A stretch of 64,000 nt of DNA from an uncultured Lachnospiraceae bacterium (GCA_900542015.1 UQLY01000003.1:167853-231852); one strand, 5' to 3'; positions 24,221 to 33,198 are shown, counted from the first letter of the stretch. Translations and numbers: made by a program. The notes: generated from the sequence alone by a model not told the origin.

Positions 24221-25696
24221 CTATTTATTGTTTTCTTGGAAATCCTCATTTGGGGTTTCTTTCACTGTATTTTGTGTGTTTTCTTCATTATCGTCTTTAC
24301 TCAGCATTTTTGCTCCCAAGGCTCCTGCGAGAACGGATTTTATATCAAATCCCAGGCTCTGGGTCAGCCCTTCCGTTATCTGAGTTGTGGATTTGGTAAT
24401 ATCTTCTATCAATTTCGCGGTATTTCCTTCTCCGTACATCGTGATCTTATCAATGTTTTCCAAAGGTTTCGCCACGTTTGCCGCAACATCAGGCAGAATA
24501 TTAAAATACATTTCCAAAATGGAAGCATCTTTCATCTTCGCCATAGCTTCCGCTTTCTTATCGATACCTTCCGCTTCTGCAATAGCTTTTGCCCGGATCG
24601 CTTCTGCTTCCGCGATACCTTTTGCCCTAATTCCTTCCGCTTCCTGCTCCGCCTGATATTTCATCGCATCGGCATTGATTCTCATAGCCTCCGCTTCTCT
24701 TTCCATCTCAAATTTGCGGGCTTCTGCGTCCTTCTGCCTTTTGTAAAGTTCTACATCCGCCATCTGCTGCTGCCTGTACTTATCGGCATCAGCCTGTTTT
24801 TTAATGGATGCGGAAAGTTCCTGCTCTTTTACCTCCGCTTCCTTTTTCTTCAACTCGATTTCTTTTTCCTGTTTTGCGATATTTGCCTCGGCGCTGGTCA
24901 CTTCAATCGTTTTACGCTGCGCTTCCTTTTGAATCTCATAAGCGGCGTCCGCTTCAGCCTGTTTGATATCGGATTCTTTCTTTAACTCAGCCTGCTTAAT
25001 ACGAAGCAGGTTCTGCTTTGTCGCAATATCCGTATTCGCCAAAACCTGCGCTTCATTAGCCGCTTTCTTTGCTTCTGCTTCGGCAATCGCCACATCTCGG
25101 TCCGCCTGTGCCTTCGCAATGGAAGCATCCTTTTGAATCTGGGACATATTATCCTGTCCTAAAGCGACAATAAGTCCTTTTTCGTCATCGATTCTTTGAA
25201 TATTACAGGAAATAATCTCTATACCAAGGGCATTCATGTCCTTCTGAGCCTTTTCCTGTACTTCATCGCCAAATTTTTTCCGGTCCGTACATAATTCTTT
25301 TAACTTTACGGTACCGATGATTTCACGCATGTTACCCTGTAAAGAATCTGTCAATGCAATGACGATTTGATCTTCCCTCATATTCAGGAAGTTTTTCATT
25401 GCTAATTTAATACCTTCATCGTCAGTCTTTACCCTGATCTTTGCAACTGCGTCAATATCTACGCCGATAAAATCCAAAGTCGGTATATAACCGTTTGTCT
25501 TAATATCAACGCTGATCTGCTTAACAATCAGATTATCTTTACGTTCCAAAAACGGAATCTTGACTCCGGCTCTACCAATTAGAATTTTAGGTTCCCTTTT
25601 AAAACCCGAAATAATATAGGCAATATCCGGCGGAGCCTTTACATACCCGCTTGCAATAATAGCCAAAACAGCTAAAATAATAATTGTAATGATCAT
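24221..25696 (-). CDS. Flotillin-family (SPFH) membrane protein
   Basis: A 491-residue protein. The N-terminal membrane anchor IITIIILAVLAIIASGYV is followed by the SPFH/band-7 domain (YIISGFKREPKILIGRAGVK to about residue 190). A very long Ala/Glu/Lys/Gln-rich coiled coil comes next (EAEAIRAKAIAEAEGIDKKA type, to about residue 400). The C-terminal part has MYFNILPDVAANVAKPLENI and a short acidic tail. This is the flotillin/YuaG layout. Flotillins organise membrane microdomains. There is no NfeD partner beside it; the neighbour is the MacB-like permease unit on the same strand, 85 bases upstream. Confidence 0.92.
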   Translation of the reverse strand: MIITIIILAVLAIIASGYVKAPPDIAYIISGFKREPKILIGRAGVKIPFLERKDNLIVKQISVDIKTNGYIPTLDFIGVDIDAVAKIRVKTDDEGIKLAMKNFLNMREDQIVIALTDSLQGNMREIIGTVKLKELCTDRKKFGDEVQEKAQKDMNALGIEIISCNIQRIDDEKGLIVALGQDNMSQIQKDASIAKAQADRDVAIAEAEAKKAANEAQVLANTDIATKQNLLRIKQAELKKESDIKQAEADAAYEIQKEAQRKTIEVTSAEANIAKQEKEIELKKKEAEVKEQELSASIKKQADADKYRQQQMADVELYKRQKDAEARKFEMEREAEAMRINADAMKYQAEQEAEGIRAKGIAEAEAIRAKAIAEAEGIDKKAEAMAKMKDASILEMYFNILPDVAANVAKPLENIDKITMYGEGNTAKLIEDITKSTTQITEGLTQSLGFDIKSVLAGALGAKMLSKDDNEENTQNTVKETPNEDFQENNK

Positions 25697-25781
25697 AATT
25701 TAAATCATTTCTTAACCCCCTCTGTATTTAGTTTTTACTATTATTTATTATAGCACAGGCATTTTCATTTTTCGACAAATT

Positions 25782-27065
25782 TTACTCGTACCGGAGCGCT
25801 TCGATGGGATTCATTTTTGCCGCTTTGTTTGCCGGATAATATCCGAAAAATACGCCGATCATCATAGAAAATACCACCGAGAATATAATACTTCCCACGG
25901 AAGCGCTTGCGTCATAACCCAATACGGATACCGCCGCAGAGCCCAAAATCAGTCCCAGTGCAATGCCGATAAGCCCGCCGATTAAACAGATCACAATGGA
26001 TTCTGTTATAAACTGCAGCCGGATGGAACCGTTAGTCGCGCCAAGCGCCTTTCTTGTACCGATTTCCCTGGTCCTTTCGGTAATCGACACCAGCATAATA
26101 TTCATTACGCCAATTCCCCCAACCAAAAGAGAAATTCCCGCGATTATGGAAATCGCGATGGATATGGTGGACAACATTTCGGTCATACTTTCCAACATGC
26201 TTTCCATACTGGTAACGCTGACCTCATAATTTTCATTTCTTGCATAATAAACGTTAAAGAAATATTCTGTCTGTTCCATAAAAACGCTGTTATCCGTACC
26301 TGTCGCCGTTACTACCGTAAACTGAGTATAGCCATCCTCAGAATGGTTTTGATTCTTTGCGGCTTCCAGAGGCAAATATACGTCCGTCGTGATATCTTCG
26401 TCTGACTCGCTGCTGAACAATGCGTTTTCTTCATATTCATAAACACCCACAATTGTATAGGAATAATACTGATTGTTTAGATTGATATCCACCGGACTTC
26501 CCAAAGCCGCGCTGTTATCGCCGTCAAAAAGATTTTCCACCAACTTATCCGAAACCAGAACGACCTTTCTTGCTTCCTCCTGGTCTCTTTCCGTCAGGCT
26601 TCTTCCTGCAAGCAGAGTCAATTCGTTGATCTCAAGATAGCCGCCGTTTACCCCTGTGATATTGACATTCGCCGACAAATTGCCGTCTTCCGCCGTCCCG
26701 CTTCCTACCGATTCGCTGACGGAGATTGCATCAATGAAATCCGCATATTCTTCCAGATAAGCATCCATCATTTCTTCGGTAATATAATCGTCGCTTGTCA
26801 TGGATCTGCGATTCCCCGCTCCGAAACGCATACCGTCTTCCGTTACCTCTTCGGTACTGCTTTTTTGTTTCAATCCTACGGTCAGATTATTAGCGCCCAT
26901 TTCCTGCATGGAAGTCGTGACCGAAGTATTCAGAGAACTTCCCACTGTCATAATGGCGATGACTGAGGCAATACCGATAATGATACCGAGCATCGTCAAA
27001 AAAGCTCTCATTTTATTGGATTTCAATCCGGAAAGGGCAAGGAGAATATTTTCACCGATTAACAT
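25782..27065 (-). CDS. MacB/FtsX-type ABC transporter permease
   Basis: A 427-residue permease with the MacB topology. TM1 is near residues 20-42 (MRAFLTMLGIIIGIASVIAI). A large extracytoplasmic MacB-type domain (about 45-300) starts TVGSSLNTSVTTSMQEMGAN. Three C-terminal TMs include ISIAISIIAGISLLVGGIGV and the signature SITERTREIGTRKALGATNG. The tail NKAAKMNPIEALRYE is also typical. It overlaps the ATPase gene by seven bases. With the adaptor protein it forms a tripartite-like exporter (YknXYZ/MacAB type) for peptides or drugs; the substrate is unknown. Confidence 0.93.
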   Translation of the reverse strand: MLIGENILLALSGLKSNKMRAFLTMLGIIIGIASVIAIMTVGSSLNTSVTTSMQEMGANNLTVGLKQKSSTEEVTEDGMRFGAGNRRSMTSDDYITEEMMDAYLEEYADFIDAISVSESVGSGTAEDGNLSANVNITGVNGGYLEINELTLLAGRSLTERDQEEARKVVLVSDKLVENLFDGDNSAALGSPVDINLNNQYYSYTIVGVYEYEENALFSSESDEDITTDVYLPLEAAKNQNHSEDGYTQFTVVTATGTDNSVFMEQTEYFFNVYYARNENYEVSVTSMESMLESMTEMLSTISIAISIIAGISLLVGGIGVMNIMLVSITERTREIGTRKALGATNGSIRLQFITESIVICLIGGLIGIALGLILGSAAVSVLGYDASASVGSIIFSVVFSMMIGVFFGYYPANKAAKMNPIEALRYE

Positions 27066-27757
27066 TCGACATTTCTCCTTTCTCCTATGATTTCACCGTC
27101 TTTTAAAGTAATAATTCTTTCGGTTTCTTCGGCAAGCTCTGGGGAATGTGTGATCAGAATAATGGTTTTTCCCTGTTCCTTATGTAATTTATGAAAAATA
27201 TTCATAATCATTCTGCCTGTTTTGGAATCCAAAGCGCCCGTAGGCTCGTCGGCAAGTATAATGGACGGATTGTTTGCCATTGCCCGGGCAATTGCAACTC
27301 TCTGTTTCTGTCCGCCGGATAATTCATCGGGATTGTGCGTCATCCGGTCCGACATTTCCACCAGGTCCAACAGCTCTTTAGCCCGTTCCACCCGTTCTTT
27401 TTTCTTTACGGCTGCATAAAGCATCGGCAGCTCCACATTTTTTAAAGCGCTGGTCCTTGCCACCAGATTATAGGTCTGAAAAACAAAACCGATCTTTTTA
27501 TTGCGGATTTTGGATAATTCCGAATCCTTCGCTTTTCCGATATCCACGCCGTCCAGATTATAAGATCCTTCCGTCGGTCGGTCCAAAACTCCGATAATAT
27601 TCATAAATGTGGATTTTCCCGAACCGGAAGCTCCTACAATGGATAAAAATTCTCCCTTCTCCACTGTCAGATCCAGTCCGTGAAGGATTTCCAACTCGTT
27701 AGGCGTATTCAGATAAAAGCTTTTTCGGATATTTTTCAATTCCAGCATAACTTCCAT
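27059..27757 (-). CDS. ABC transporter ATP-binding protein (MacB-type)
   Basis: A 232-residue ATPase of the LolD/MacB group. Walker A is SIVGASGSGKSTFMNIIGVL, the Q-loop IGFVFQTYNLVARTSALKNV, the signature DELSGGQKQRVAIARAMANN, Walker B SIILADEPTGALDSKTGRMI and the H-loop ILITHSPELAEE. It energises the permease that follows. I chose the ATG at 27757 (MEVMLELKN), 10 bases after AGGAGG; the three residues upstream of it overlap the ribosome site region. It follows the adaptor gene by only a few bases, so the three form one operon. Confidence 0.94.
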   Translation of the reverse strand: MEVMLELKNIRKSFYLNTPNELEILHGLDLTVEKGEFLSIVGASGSGKSTFMNIIGVLDRPTEGSYNLDGVDIGKAKDSELSKIRNKKIGFVFQTYNLVARTSALKNVELPMLYAAVKKKERVERAKELLDLVEMSDRMTHNPDELSGGQKQRVAIARAMANNPSIILADEPTGALDSKTGRMIMNIFHKLHKEQGKTIILITHSPELAEETERIITLKDGEIIGERRNVEC

Positions 27758-27771
27758 ATCCATCATACCTC

Positions 27772-29655
27772 CTAAAATCCGTTACCCGGCATTCCACCGC
27801 CGCCGGGATTACCGCCCATACCGCCGTCTGGTTCTCCTCCCATGTTTTCTCCGGGCATAATTTCTATATTTCCCATATCGCCGAAAGAACCGGAAGTATT
27901 ATCGCCTGAAGACTCCGTAGCGACAATCTGCATTCCTTCATACAATTCGTCGCTGATAATTTCGATATAATAATCGCTTTCCATACCTGTTTCAACATAA
28001 ATGCGGGTCATACTCACAATTGTGTTACCCATACTACTAGTTGTATCATCTATACTGCTAGTTATACTATCTGTATCAGTACCTATACTGTAAGTATAGT
28101 TTTTTTGATTTTCCGTACTGATTGTTTCAATATAAGTCTTTCCTTCTTCATCCGTTTGGACGCAATCATAAGCAACTGCATATACATCCTGTACTGATTC
28201 CAATATAATACTTGTTTTTGCAGTCATTCCGATCCGCAATCTTTCGTTATAATCGTCCAACGTAATCTGTATTTCATACCCCGAAGAGGATGAGGCGGTA
28301 CCCATACTGCCAGTATCGGTTGTATTTGAATCGGCAGAAGATTGCGGCGTTGGCGCTACAAAGGTAACGGTGCCGTTTAATTCCTCATCATCCGTAGCGT
28401 CCGTTTTTACAACCGCTTTCATATCTTTGCTGATATCGGAAATATCATATTCGTCTACGGTCGCTTCTACGATAAAATGCTCCATATCCTGCACGACAAA
28501 TAATGTTCCTCCTTCATAGGTATCTCCCGCTTCAACATTGAGAGAGGTAATCACGCCGCTGATCGGAGCTGTTACTACCGTCTTCCCTAACTTTTCTTCC
28601 GCTTCCTGAATCTGATCGTTTTCCGTTATTTTATTATTTTCCTGCTCCAGTGCAGTAATTGTATAATTGTATTCCGATTCTTCTATTTGATCCGCATTTT
28701 TTTCATTTGTCTCAGTTTGTGTATTGATCTTTCCATAATAAGCGCCATATGCCGCATCCGCCTGACTGCTGTATTCTTCATAGGAAGCAAGTGCCTGGCT
28801 TTCCTTTTGTTTTGCGCTTTCCAGATTGTTTTTAGCATTGGTTAATGGAGTTTCATATTGAGCGACGGCTTGATTATAATTTGCCTGCGCCGTTTGTAAT
28901 GCGTCATATAAACTGCCGGTTAGTTCTATATCCGATACGGCTTCCGCTTTATCATATTCCGCCTGCGCCGAATCCAAAACGGTTTTTGCCTCATTGACTT
29001 TTGCCGTCCATCCTTCGGATTCCGCCTGGGCGTTTAAAGTATCCAATTCATTTTGCGCTGTCTGCACTGCTGCCTGGGCGCTCTGATATTCCGTTAAGGC
29101 TGCGTCTCTCTTTGCAGCTAAAGTATTATAATTGCTCAAAGCCGTATTGACGTCTTCCTGAAGCCCTGCCGCCTGGCTGTTATAGTTTTCCTGCGCTTCT
29201 TCTACAGCTTCCTCTGCATCATTTAAGGTTTTTTGATTTTTCAGATTGTTGAGTTTTGCCGTATTTTCAGCCGATTGCAAATCTGCTTCCAAATCCGTAC
29301 TGTCAAACGTAATAATAACGTCCCCCTCGTTGACGTAATCGCCTACACTGACGTTGACTTCCTCAATCTCGGTACCGTTTAACGTCGTTGAAATACTTCT
29401 GCTGTCCGCACTGGCAATCGTTCCCGTCACACTGATGGAAGACGTCAGATCCATTTTCGTAAGAGACGTCGTCATTGTCCTGTTCTCATTATTATTCATC
29501 ACATTCTGCATTGCATGGATTCTTTGATAAATGTTTACCCCGATAATAGTCCCGATCAAAATCAAAACAATAATAACGCTCAGTATCTTATGATTTTTTA
29601 TGTATCCGAACACTTTGCCAAATATTTTTTTTAGTATGTTTTCTTTTTTTGACAT
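27772..29655 (-). CDS. MacA/HlyD-type membrane fusion (adaptor) protein
   Basis: A 627-residue adaptor. A short cytoplasmic start and TM anchor (ILSVIIVLILIGTIIGVNIY) lead to a lipoyl/barrel-sandwich half (EVNVSVGDYVNEGDVIITFD). A very long coiled-coil hairpin follows (about 130-360, Ala/Gln/Glu-rich). The other half is VTAPISGVITSLNVEAGDTY, then beta-barrel parts. The C-terminus is Gly/Met-rich (GGMGGNPGGGGMPGNGF). A Ser/Thr/Asp-rich insertion near 520-560 is coded by repetitive DNA (28019-28100). It bridges to the cell wall side for the MacB-like pump. A strong AGGAGG site lies in a small hairpin. Confidence 0.9.
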   Translation of the reverse strand: MSKKENILKKIFGKVFGYIKNHKILSVIIVLILIGTIIGVNIYQRIHAMQNVMNNNENRTMTTSLTKMDLTSSISVTGTIASADSRSISTTLNGTEIEEVNVSVGDYVNEGDVIITFDSTDLEADLQSAENTAKLNNLKNQKTLNDAEEAVEEAQENYNSQAAGLQEDVNTALSNYNTLAAKRDAALTEYQSAQAAVQTAQNELDTLNAQAESEGWTAKVNEAKTVLDSAQAEYDKAEAVSDIELTGSLYDALQTAQANYNQAVAQYETPLTNAKNNLESAKQKESQALASYEEYSSQADAAYGAYYGKINTQTETNEKNADQIEESEYNYTITALEQENNKITENDQIQEAEEKLGKTVVTAPISGVITSLNVEAGDTYEGGTLFVVQDMEHFIVEATVDEYDISDISKDMKAVVKTDATDDEELNGTVTFVAPTPQSSADSNTTDTGSMGTASSSSGYEIQITLDDYNERLRIGMTAKTSIILESVQDVYAVAYDCVQTDEEGKTYIETISTENQKNYTYSIGTDTDSITSSIDDTTSSMGNTIVSMTRIYVETGMESDYYIEIISDELYEGMQIVATESSGDNTSGSFGDMGNIEIMPGENMGGEPDGGMGGNPGGGGMPGNGF

Positions 29656-29665
29656 AATAAAATAC

Positions 29666-29681
29666 CTCCTGTTTCCAGGAG
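29666..29681 (-). promoter_or_regulatory. Hairpin covering the ribosome site of the adaptor gene
   Basis: On the minus strand CTCCTG-GAAA-CAGGAG, a perfect 6-bp GC-rich stem with a GNRA tetraloop, pairs the Shine-Dalgarno AGGAGG. It would limit translation while folded. The nearest promoter, at 29714-29686, would start the RNA inside the hairpin, so the structure forms fully only if the transcript begins a little further upstream. Confidence 0.5.
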
Positions 29682-29685
29682 ATAT

Positions 29686-29714
29686 TTTATAGAAAAATTG
29701 TGTTCATATTTCAA
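29686..29714 (-). promoter_or_regulatory. Promoter of the MacAB-like export operon
   Basis: Minus strand TTGAAA (29714-29709), a 17-base spacer and TATAAA (29691-29686), just before the adaptor gene. Confidence 0.6.
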
Positions 29715-29743
29715 ATAAAATGTGTTTAAAGTTTGAAATTTCC

Positions 29744-30568
29744 TCAGTCTATAAATTTATCAATAACTACGACGATCCCGTCTTTATCGTTGGATTTTGT
29801 AATAAAATCAGCGGATTCTTTTACTTTTTCCTGGGCGTTTGCCATTGCAACGCCGATTCCGGCGTATTGAAGCATACTGATATCATTATATCCGTCGCCG
29901 CAGCAGATGGTATTTTCTCTGTAAAGACCTACGGAAGATAACATTCTGTCCAAAGAAGACGCCTTATCAATGTTTTTAGGCATGATTTCGATAAAATAAG
30001 GATCTGATCTGTAAATACTTAAAACATCGCCCAGCTTTTCCTGAAGCATTTTTTCGTATTGCTCCGCGCGTTCCGGTTCAGCCGTCATCAGACATTTATT
30101 GACATCAAAATTTACATATTCCACAAAGTTATCGACTTTTTTTACCTCCATACCGTTGATACGGGATTCAATGCCGATATATTCATCCATTCTTGTGCCG
30201 AGAATAATATTTTCATTTTGATAGGTAATCAATCCGCAGTCATGAGAAACCGCAAATTCATAAAGAACGGGAATTACCTCCCCGGGAAGGGTCTTTTGAT
30301 AAATTACTCTCCCGGTGGCGCAGTCTATAATCCTTCCTCCGTTAAAAGATAACAAAAATCCTCCGTTTTCTTTTAACTCCAGCTCTTTTTCATAACGGTG
30401 CATACCATAAGTCGGTCTGCCGGAAGCAAGCATAACCTTATGACCTCTTTTCATGGTATCGATAATCGCATTTTTTGTTCTCTGTGTAATTTCTTTTTTT
30501 GAATTGGTTAAAGTACCGTCAATATCCAATACCAAAACCATTGTCTTATTCTTTTCCATAACATTCAT
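29744..30568 (-). CDS. Cof-type HAD-IIB hydrolase
   Basis: A 274-residue haloacid-dehalogenase-type phosphatase. Motif I is VLVLDIDGTLTNSKKEI (the nucleophile Asp and D+2), motif II VMLASGRPTYGMHRYEKELE, motif III a Lys in the MPKNIDKASSLDRMLSS stretch, and motif IV CCGDGYNDISMLQYAGIGVA. A C2-type cap lies between. Such enzymes act on sugar phosphates or other small phosphoesters in the cytoplasm; the substrate cannot be set. It is a single gene with a weak ribosome site (GGACAGGAAAA), so an ATG three codons further in is possible. Confidence 0.93.
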   Translation of the reverse strand: MNVMEKNKTMVLVLDIDGTLTNSKKEITQRTKNAIIDTMKRGHKVMLASGRPTYGMHRYEKELELKENGGFLLSFNGGRIIDCATGRVIYQKTLPGEVIPVLYEFAVSHDCGLITYQNENIILGTRMDEYIGIESRINGMEVKKVDNFVEYVNFDVNKCLMTAEPERAEQYEKMLQEKLGDVLSIYRSDPYFIEIMPKNIDKASSLDRMLSSVGLYRENTICCGDGYNDISMLQYAGIGVAMANAQEKVKESADFITKSNDKDGIVVVIDKFID

Positions 30569-30680
30569 TATAAATATGTCGTTTTTTCCTGTCCATGTAT
30601 AAATTAAACGAATAACAGTCGTAAATCAATTTATTTTTGTATTTTTCTACATACACCTGTCATTTTCAGTAAAAAATATA

Positions 30681-30709
30681 TTGAACTTGCTTTTTGATCT
30701 TGTTATAAT
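30681..30709 (+). promoter_or_regulatory. Promoter of the DUF1905/protease-like gene
   Basis: TTGAAC (30681-30686), a 17-base spacer and TATAAT (30704-30709), about 40 bases before the start codon. Confidence 0.75.
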
Positions 30710-30749
30710 TTGATTATAGTATTAAAAAATAAAAAAGAGAGGTATGGGT

Positions 30750-31424
30750 ATGGAATACATATTTGAGGGTAAATATTTAAATGAGAACGAAAAAAAATAT
30801 ATTACAATTCCTTTTAATGTATGGGAAGTATGCGAGGACAATGTGGGTGAAATTCCAGTTCATGTCACAATAGGCGACCTGATCTTCGACTGCAAATTAG
30901 ATCCTTTGAAAAACGGTTATTACAATATTCCTTTAACTGACGAACAATCTGTATCATTTACCGAAAATACTTTTTATCCCGTTACTTTTACAATTATCGG
31001 AAAGGAAAATGCAGAAAAGGAATCCAGTCCTTATTCTTATGAAAATCCTATTCGCAAAATAGACGGTATCAATATCCTGATCCAGCCCTGGGACGGTCTC
31101 TGCGGTCAGACCTGTTTCGCCATGTTAGCCGGGGTTTCCATTGAACAAGCAAGCAATATTATGCACTGTCGAGAATGGCAGGCAAATATGGCAAAAATTG
31201 TTCCTTCTTTGGACTATGTGGGAATCAGACATTCCAATAAAATCATTTATACAAAGGGAAAAGATGTAGAATTGCCGAAATGCTGCATTATTATGGAAAA
31301 CTTAGGCAGATTCAGCCATTATCTGATCGGTTTTGACAATAAATATTATGATCCCAATAACGGTATTATGACAGAAATCGACAAAGCGAATATAAAGGGT
31401 TATCTGGAAATTATCTGCGATTGA
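30750..31424 (+). CDS. DUF1905-like domain fused to a cysteine-protease-like domain
   Basis: A 224-residue protein of two parts. Residues 1-95 look like DUF1905, a small beta-barrel (YITIPFNVWEVCEDNVGEIP, VHVTIGDLIFDCKLDPLKNG, YYNIPLTDE). The C-terminal part reads WDGLCGQTCFAMLAGVSIEQ (possible nucleophile Cys after the oxyanion Gln position), then GRFSHYLIGFDNKYYDPNNG (His and Asp/Asn). That C..H..D order is the papain-like/C39 pattern. I do not know this fusion from a characterised protein. The second ATG is chosen because GAGAGG lies seven bases upstream. A peptidase, acyl transferase or inactive relative are all possible. Confidence 0.65.
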   Translation: MEYIFEGKYLNENEKKYITIPFNVWEVCEDNVGEIPVHVTIGDLIFDCKLDPLKNGYYNIPLTDEQSVSFTENTFYPVTFTIIGKENAEKESSPYSYENPIRKIDGINILIQPWDGLCGQTCFAMLAGVSIEQASNIMHCREWQANMAKIVPSLDYVGIRHSNKIIYTKGKDVELPKCCIIMENLGRFSHYLIGFDNKYYDPNNGIMTEIDKANIKGYLEIICD

Positions 31425-31454
31425 TTTTTACTATATTATCCCGGGAGGGGTTTT

Positions 31455-31829
31455 ATGAAACGGGAATTGGGAATTGCAAGATGCGGACTTGCTTGCTGTT
31501 TATGTTCTGAAAGCACAACTTGTCATGGATGCAATTCGGGCGAATGTCCTGACAAAGACTGGTGCGAAAACAGGAAATGTTCAATAGATAAAGGTTATAA
31601 TCATTGCTATAGTTGTGAGGAAGACTGTAGAAAAGGATTCTTATCCAAAATAAAACCATATGGTTTTACTTTATTTATTAAAAGATATGGGGAGCAAATG
31701 CTGCTAGATTGCTTGGAACGTAACGAAAAAAATGGAATTATATATCATCGTAAAGGCACTTTTGGCGATTATGATGAATTTGATGATGTAGAAAAACTGA
31801 TTACATTTATTAAAGAAGGTAAAATATAG
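31455..31829 (+). CDS. DUF3795 cysteine-rich protein
   Basis: A 124-residue protein with about 14 cysteines in the first 60 residues: IARCGLACCLCSESTTCHGC, NSGECPDKDWCENRKCSIDK and GYNHCYSCEEDC. This spacing is the DUF3795 pattern and suggests bound zinc or an iron-sulfur cluster. The C-terminal half is helical (LFIKRYGEQMLLDCLERNEK). Function is unknown. GGGAGGGG precedes the ATG. It follows the protease-like gene by 30 bases, probably in the same unit, and ends at a strong terminator. Confidence 0.85.
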   Translation: MKRELGIARCGLACCLCSESTTCHGCNSGECPDKDWCENRKCSIDKGYNHCYSCEEDCRKGFLSKIKPYGFTLFIKRYGEQMLLDCLERNEKNGIIYHRKGTFGDYDEFDDVEKLITFIKEGKI

Positions 31830-31869
31830 ACAGTAATATGCTATTTTTATCTATCATATCTATAAACCA

Positions 31870-31918
31870 ATAAAAAATAGTATTTTGAACCATATCCATT
31901 CAAAATACTATTTTTTAT
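31870..31918. terminator. Strong terminator after DUF3795 gene
   Basis: A perfect 20-bp stem (ATAAAAAATAGTATTTTGAA and its complement) around a 9-base loop, ending in T-runs. The start AAAAAATAGTAT is shared with the outer arm of repeat copy A, although the family core is absent here. Confidence 0.9.
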
Positions 31919-32013
31919 GTAATAATATAAGATCAATCCATAAAATGGAATTATTTTTAGTCGAAGCTGGTCGAACCCTAACCCCTTTGCTAAAACCCGG
32001 CAGCTCCTTTTGA

Positions 32014-32026
32014 TATGATTATCATA
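32014..32026. promoter_or_regulatory. Fur-box-like palindrome upstream of DUF3783/DJ-1 unit
   Basis: TATGAT-T-ATCATA is a perfect 6-1-6 palindrome in the gene-free 31919-32188, close to Fur/PerR box form. It lies about 90 bases upstream of the probable promoter, farther than usual, so its role is unsure. Confidence 0.35.
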
Positions 32027-32111
32027 CTTTAAAATTGTGACTAAAAATTGTACGCAAAATAAAAGAATCCTAAACTTACATAATAAAATATAAAAGAATT
32101 TATAAATATTT

Positions 32112-32141
32112 TTGAATGAATAAAAGAATCAGTGCTATACT
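32112..32141 (+). promoter_or_regulatory. Promoter of DUF3783-DJ-1 unit
   Basis: TTGAAT (32112-32117), an 18-base spacer and TATACT (32136-32141), about 48 bases before the DUF3783 start. Confidence 0.6.
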
Positions 32142-32188
32142 TTAAAGGTACTTATCACAGAATCTCACTAAGAATAGGAAACTCTAAA

Positions 32189-32566
32189 ATGGAAAATACA
32201 AAAAAAGTACTGCTTTTTCAAGTCAGACAGGAGAAAAAAATACAGATAGAAGCATTATGCCGTGATTTGGAAATGAATGCAGTAACAGTCGATCGCAAAC
32301 AATACCTTGAACCTTTAGGCGTTATTGCAGGAATACAGGGCATCCCAAAATCCGGAAAAATTTATCAGGGTATGGATTTTCCCATGGAAATGATGGTTTT
32401 TTCAGGTATCCATCAGGAATTGCTGGAAGTATTCTTACAAAAATACAGAGAACTTTCCATAGATCCCATTGCATTAAAAGCTATTCTGACTCCCACAAAT
32501 ATATTTTGGAACGCGGAACAATTATACCGGGAGCTTTTGAAGGAACATTTGGAGGTGCAAAAATGA
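32189..32566 (+). CDS. DUF3783 domain protein
   Basis: A 125-residue protein starting MENTKKVLLFQVRQEKKIQI. The conserved part is GMDFPMEMMVFSGIHQELLE, IDPIALKAILTPTNIFWNAE and LYRELLKEH, the DUF3783 pattern. Function is unknown; in clostridia it is a small conserved cytoplasmic protein. AGGAAA precedes this ATG by nine bases, which decides against the longer frame starting in the promoter. Its stop overlaps the DJ-1/PfpI start (ATGA), so the two are translationally coupled. Confidence 0.85.
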   Translation: MENTKKVLLFQVRQEKKIQIEALCRDLEMNAVTVDRKQYLEPLGVIAGIQGIPKSGKIYQGMDFPMEMMVFSGIHQELLEVFLQKYRELSIDPIALKAILTPTNIFWNAEQLYRELLKEHLEVQK

Positions 32567-33156
32567 AGATACTTTTATTTCTTGCAAAAGGCTTTGAAAC
32601 AATGGAAGCGAGTGTATTTGTTGATGTTATGGGATGGGCAAGAAATGAATACCATTATGATGTTGAAGTAACCACTTGCGGATTTCAAAAAACTGTTATC
32701 AGTACTTTTGGTGTACCTGTAACTGTTGATGTATTATTAAAAGATATTTGTGTAGACGAGTATGATGCGTTAGCAATTCCTGGAGGCTTTGAAGAATTTG
32801 GATTTTATAAAGAAGCCTTTTCCAAGGAATTATCCGATGTTATTAACACATTTAACCGTCAGCACAAGATGATAGCAACGGTTTGTGTTGCAGCTCTTGC
32901 ACTTGCTTATAGTGGCATTTTAACAGGGAAAAAAGCTACGACTTATCATCTGAACAATGGTCACAGACAAAAACAGCTTGCAGAATATGGTGTAGAAATT
33001 GTAAATGAACCTGTTGTTAAAACTGATAATATAATCACATCATATTGCCCACAAACTGCACCAGAAGTTGCATTTGTTCTTTTAGAAAATCTTATAGGAA
33101 AAGAGAAAATGCTCAATGTCAAATCAGCTATGGGATTTGATGATCCAAATAAATAA
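32563..33156 (+). CDS. DJ-1/PfpI family protein
   Basis: A 197-residue protein of the class I glutamine amidotransferase-like superfamily. MKILLFLAKGFETMEASVFV carries the conserved Glu, YDALAIPGGFEEFGFY the GG loop, and MIATVCVAALALAYSGILTG the Cys in the nucleophile elbow. GKKATTYHLNNGHRQKQLAE and DNIITSYCPQTAPEVAFVLL are further family blocks. Members act as deglycases, chaperones or stress proteins; the specific activity is not predictable. A GGAGG site lies in the end of the DUF3783 gene. It ends at a palindromic repeat/terminator. Confidence 0.9.
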   Translation: MKILLFLAKGFETMEASVFVDVMGWARNEYHYDVEVTTCGFQKTVISTFGVPVTVDVLLKDICVDEYDALAIPGGFEEFGFYKEAFSKELSDVINTFNRQHKMIATVCVAALALAYSGILTGKKATTYHLNNGHRQKQLAEYGVEIVNEPVVKTDNIITSYCPQTAPEVAFVLLENLIGKEKMLNVKSAMGFDDPNK

Positions 33157-33198
33157 AAAGCGGAAAAATCATTGCAATTACCGACTTATCAGGAACTG

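Noticed and set aside
24143..24985. 280-residue plus-strand ORF rich in Phe/Cys/Leu
   Set aside because: It is the reverse of the flotillin coiled coil; the codon pattern and the clear SPFH protein on the other strand explain it.
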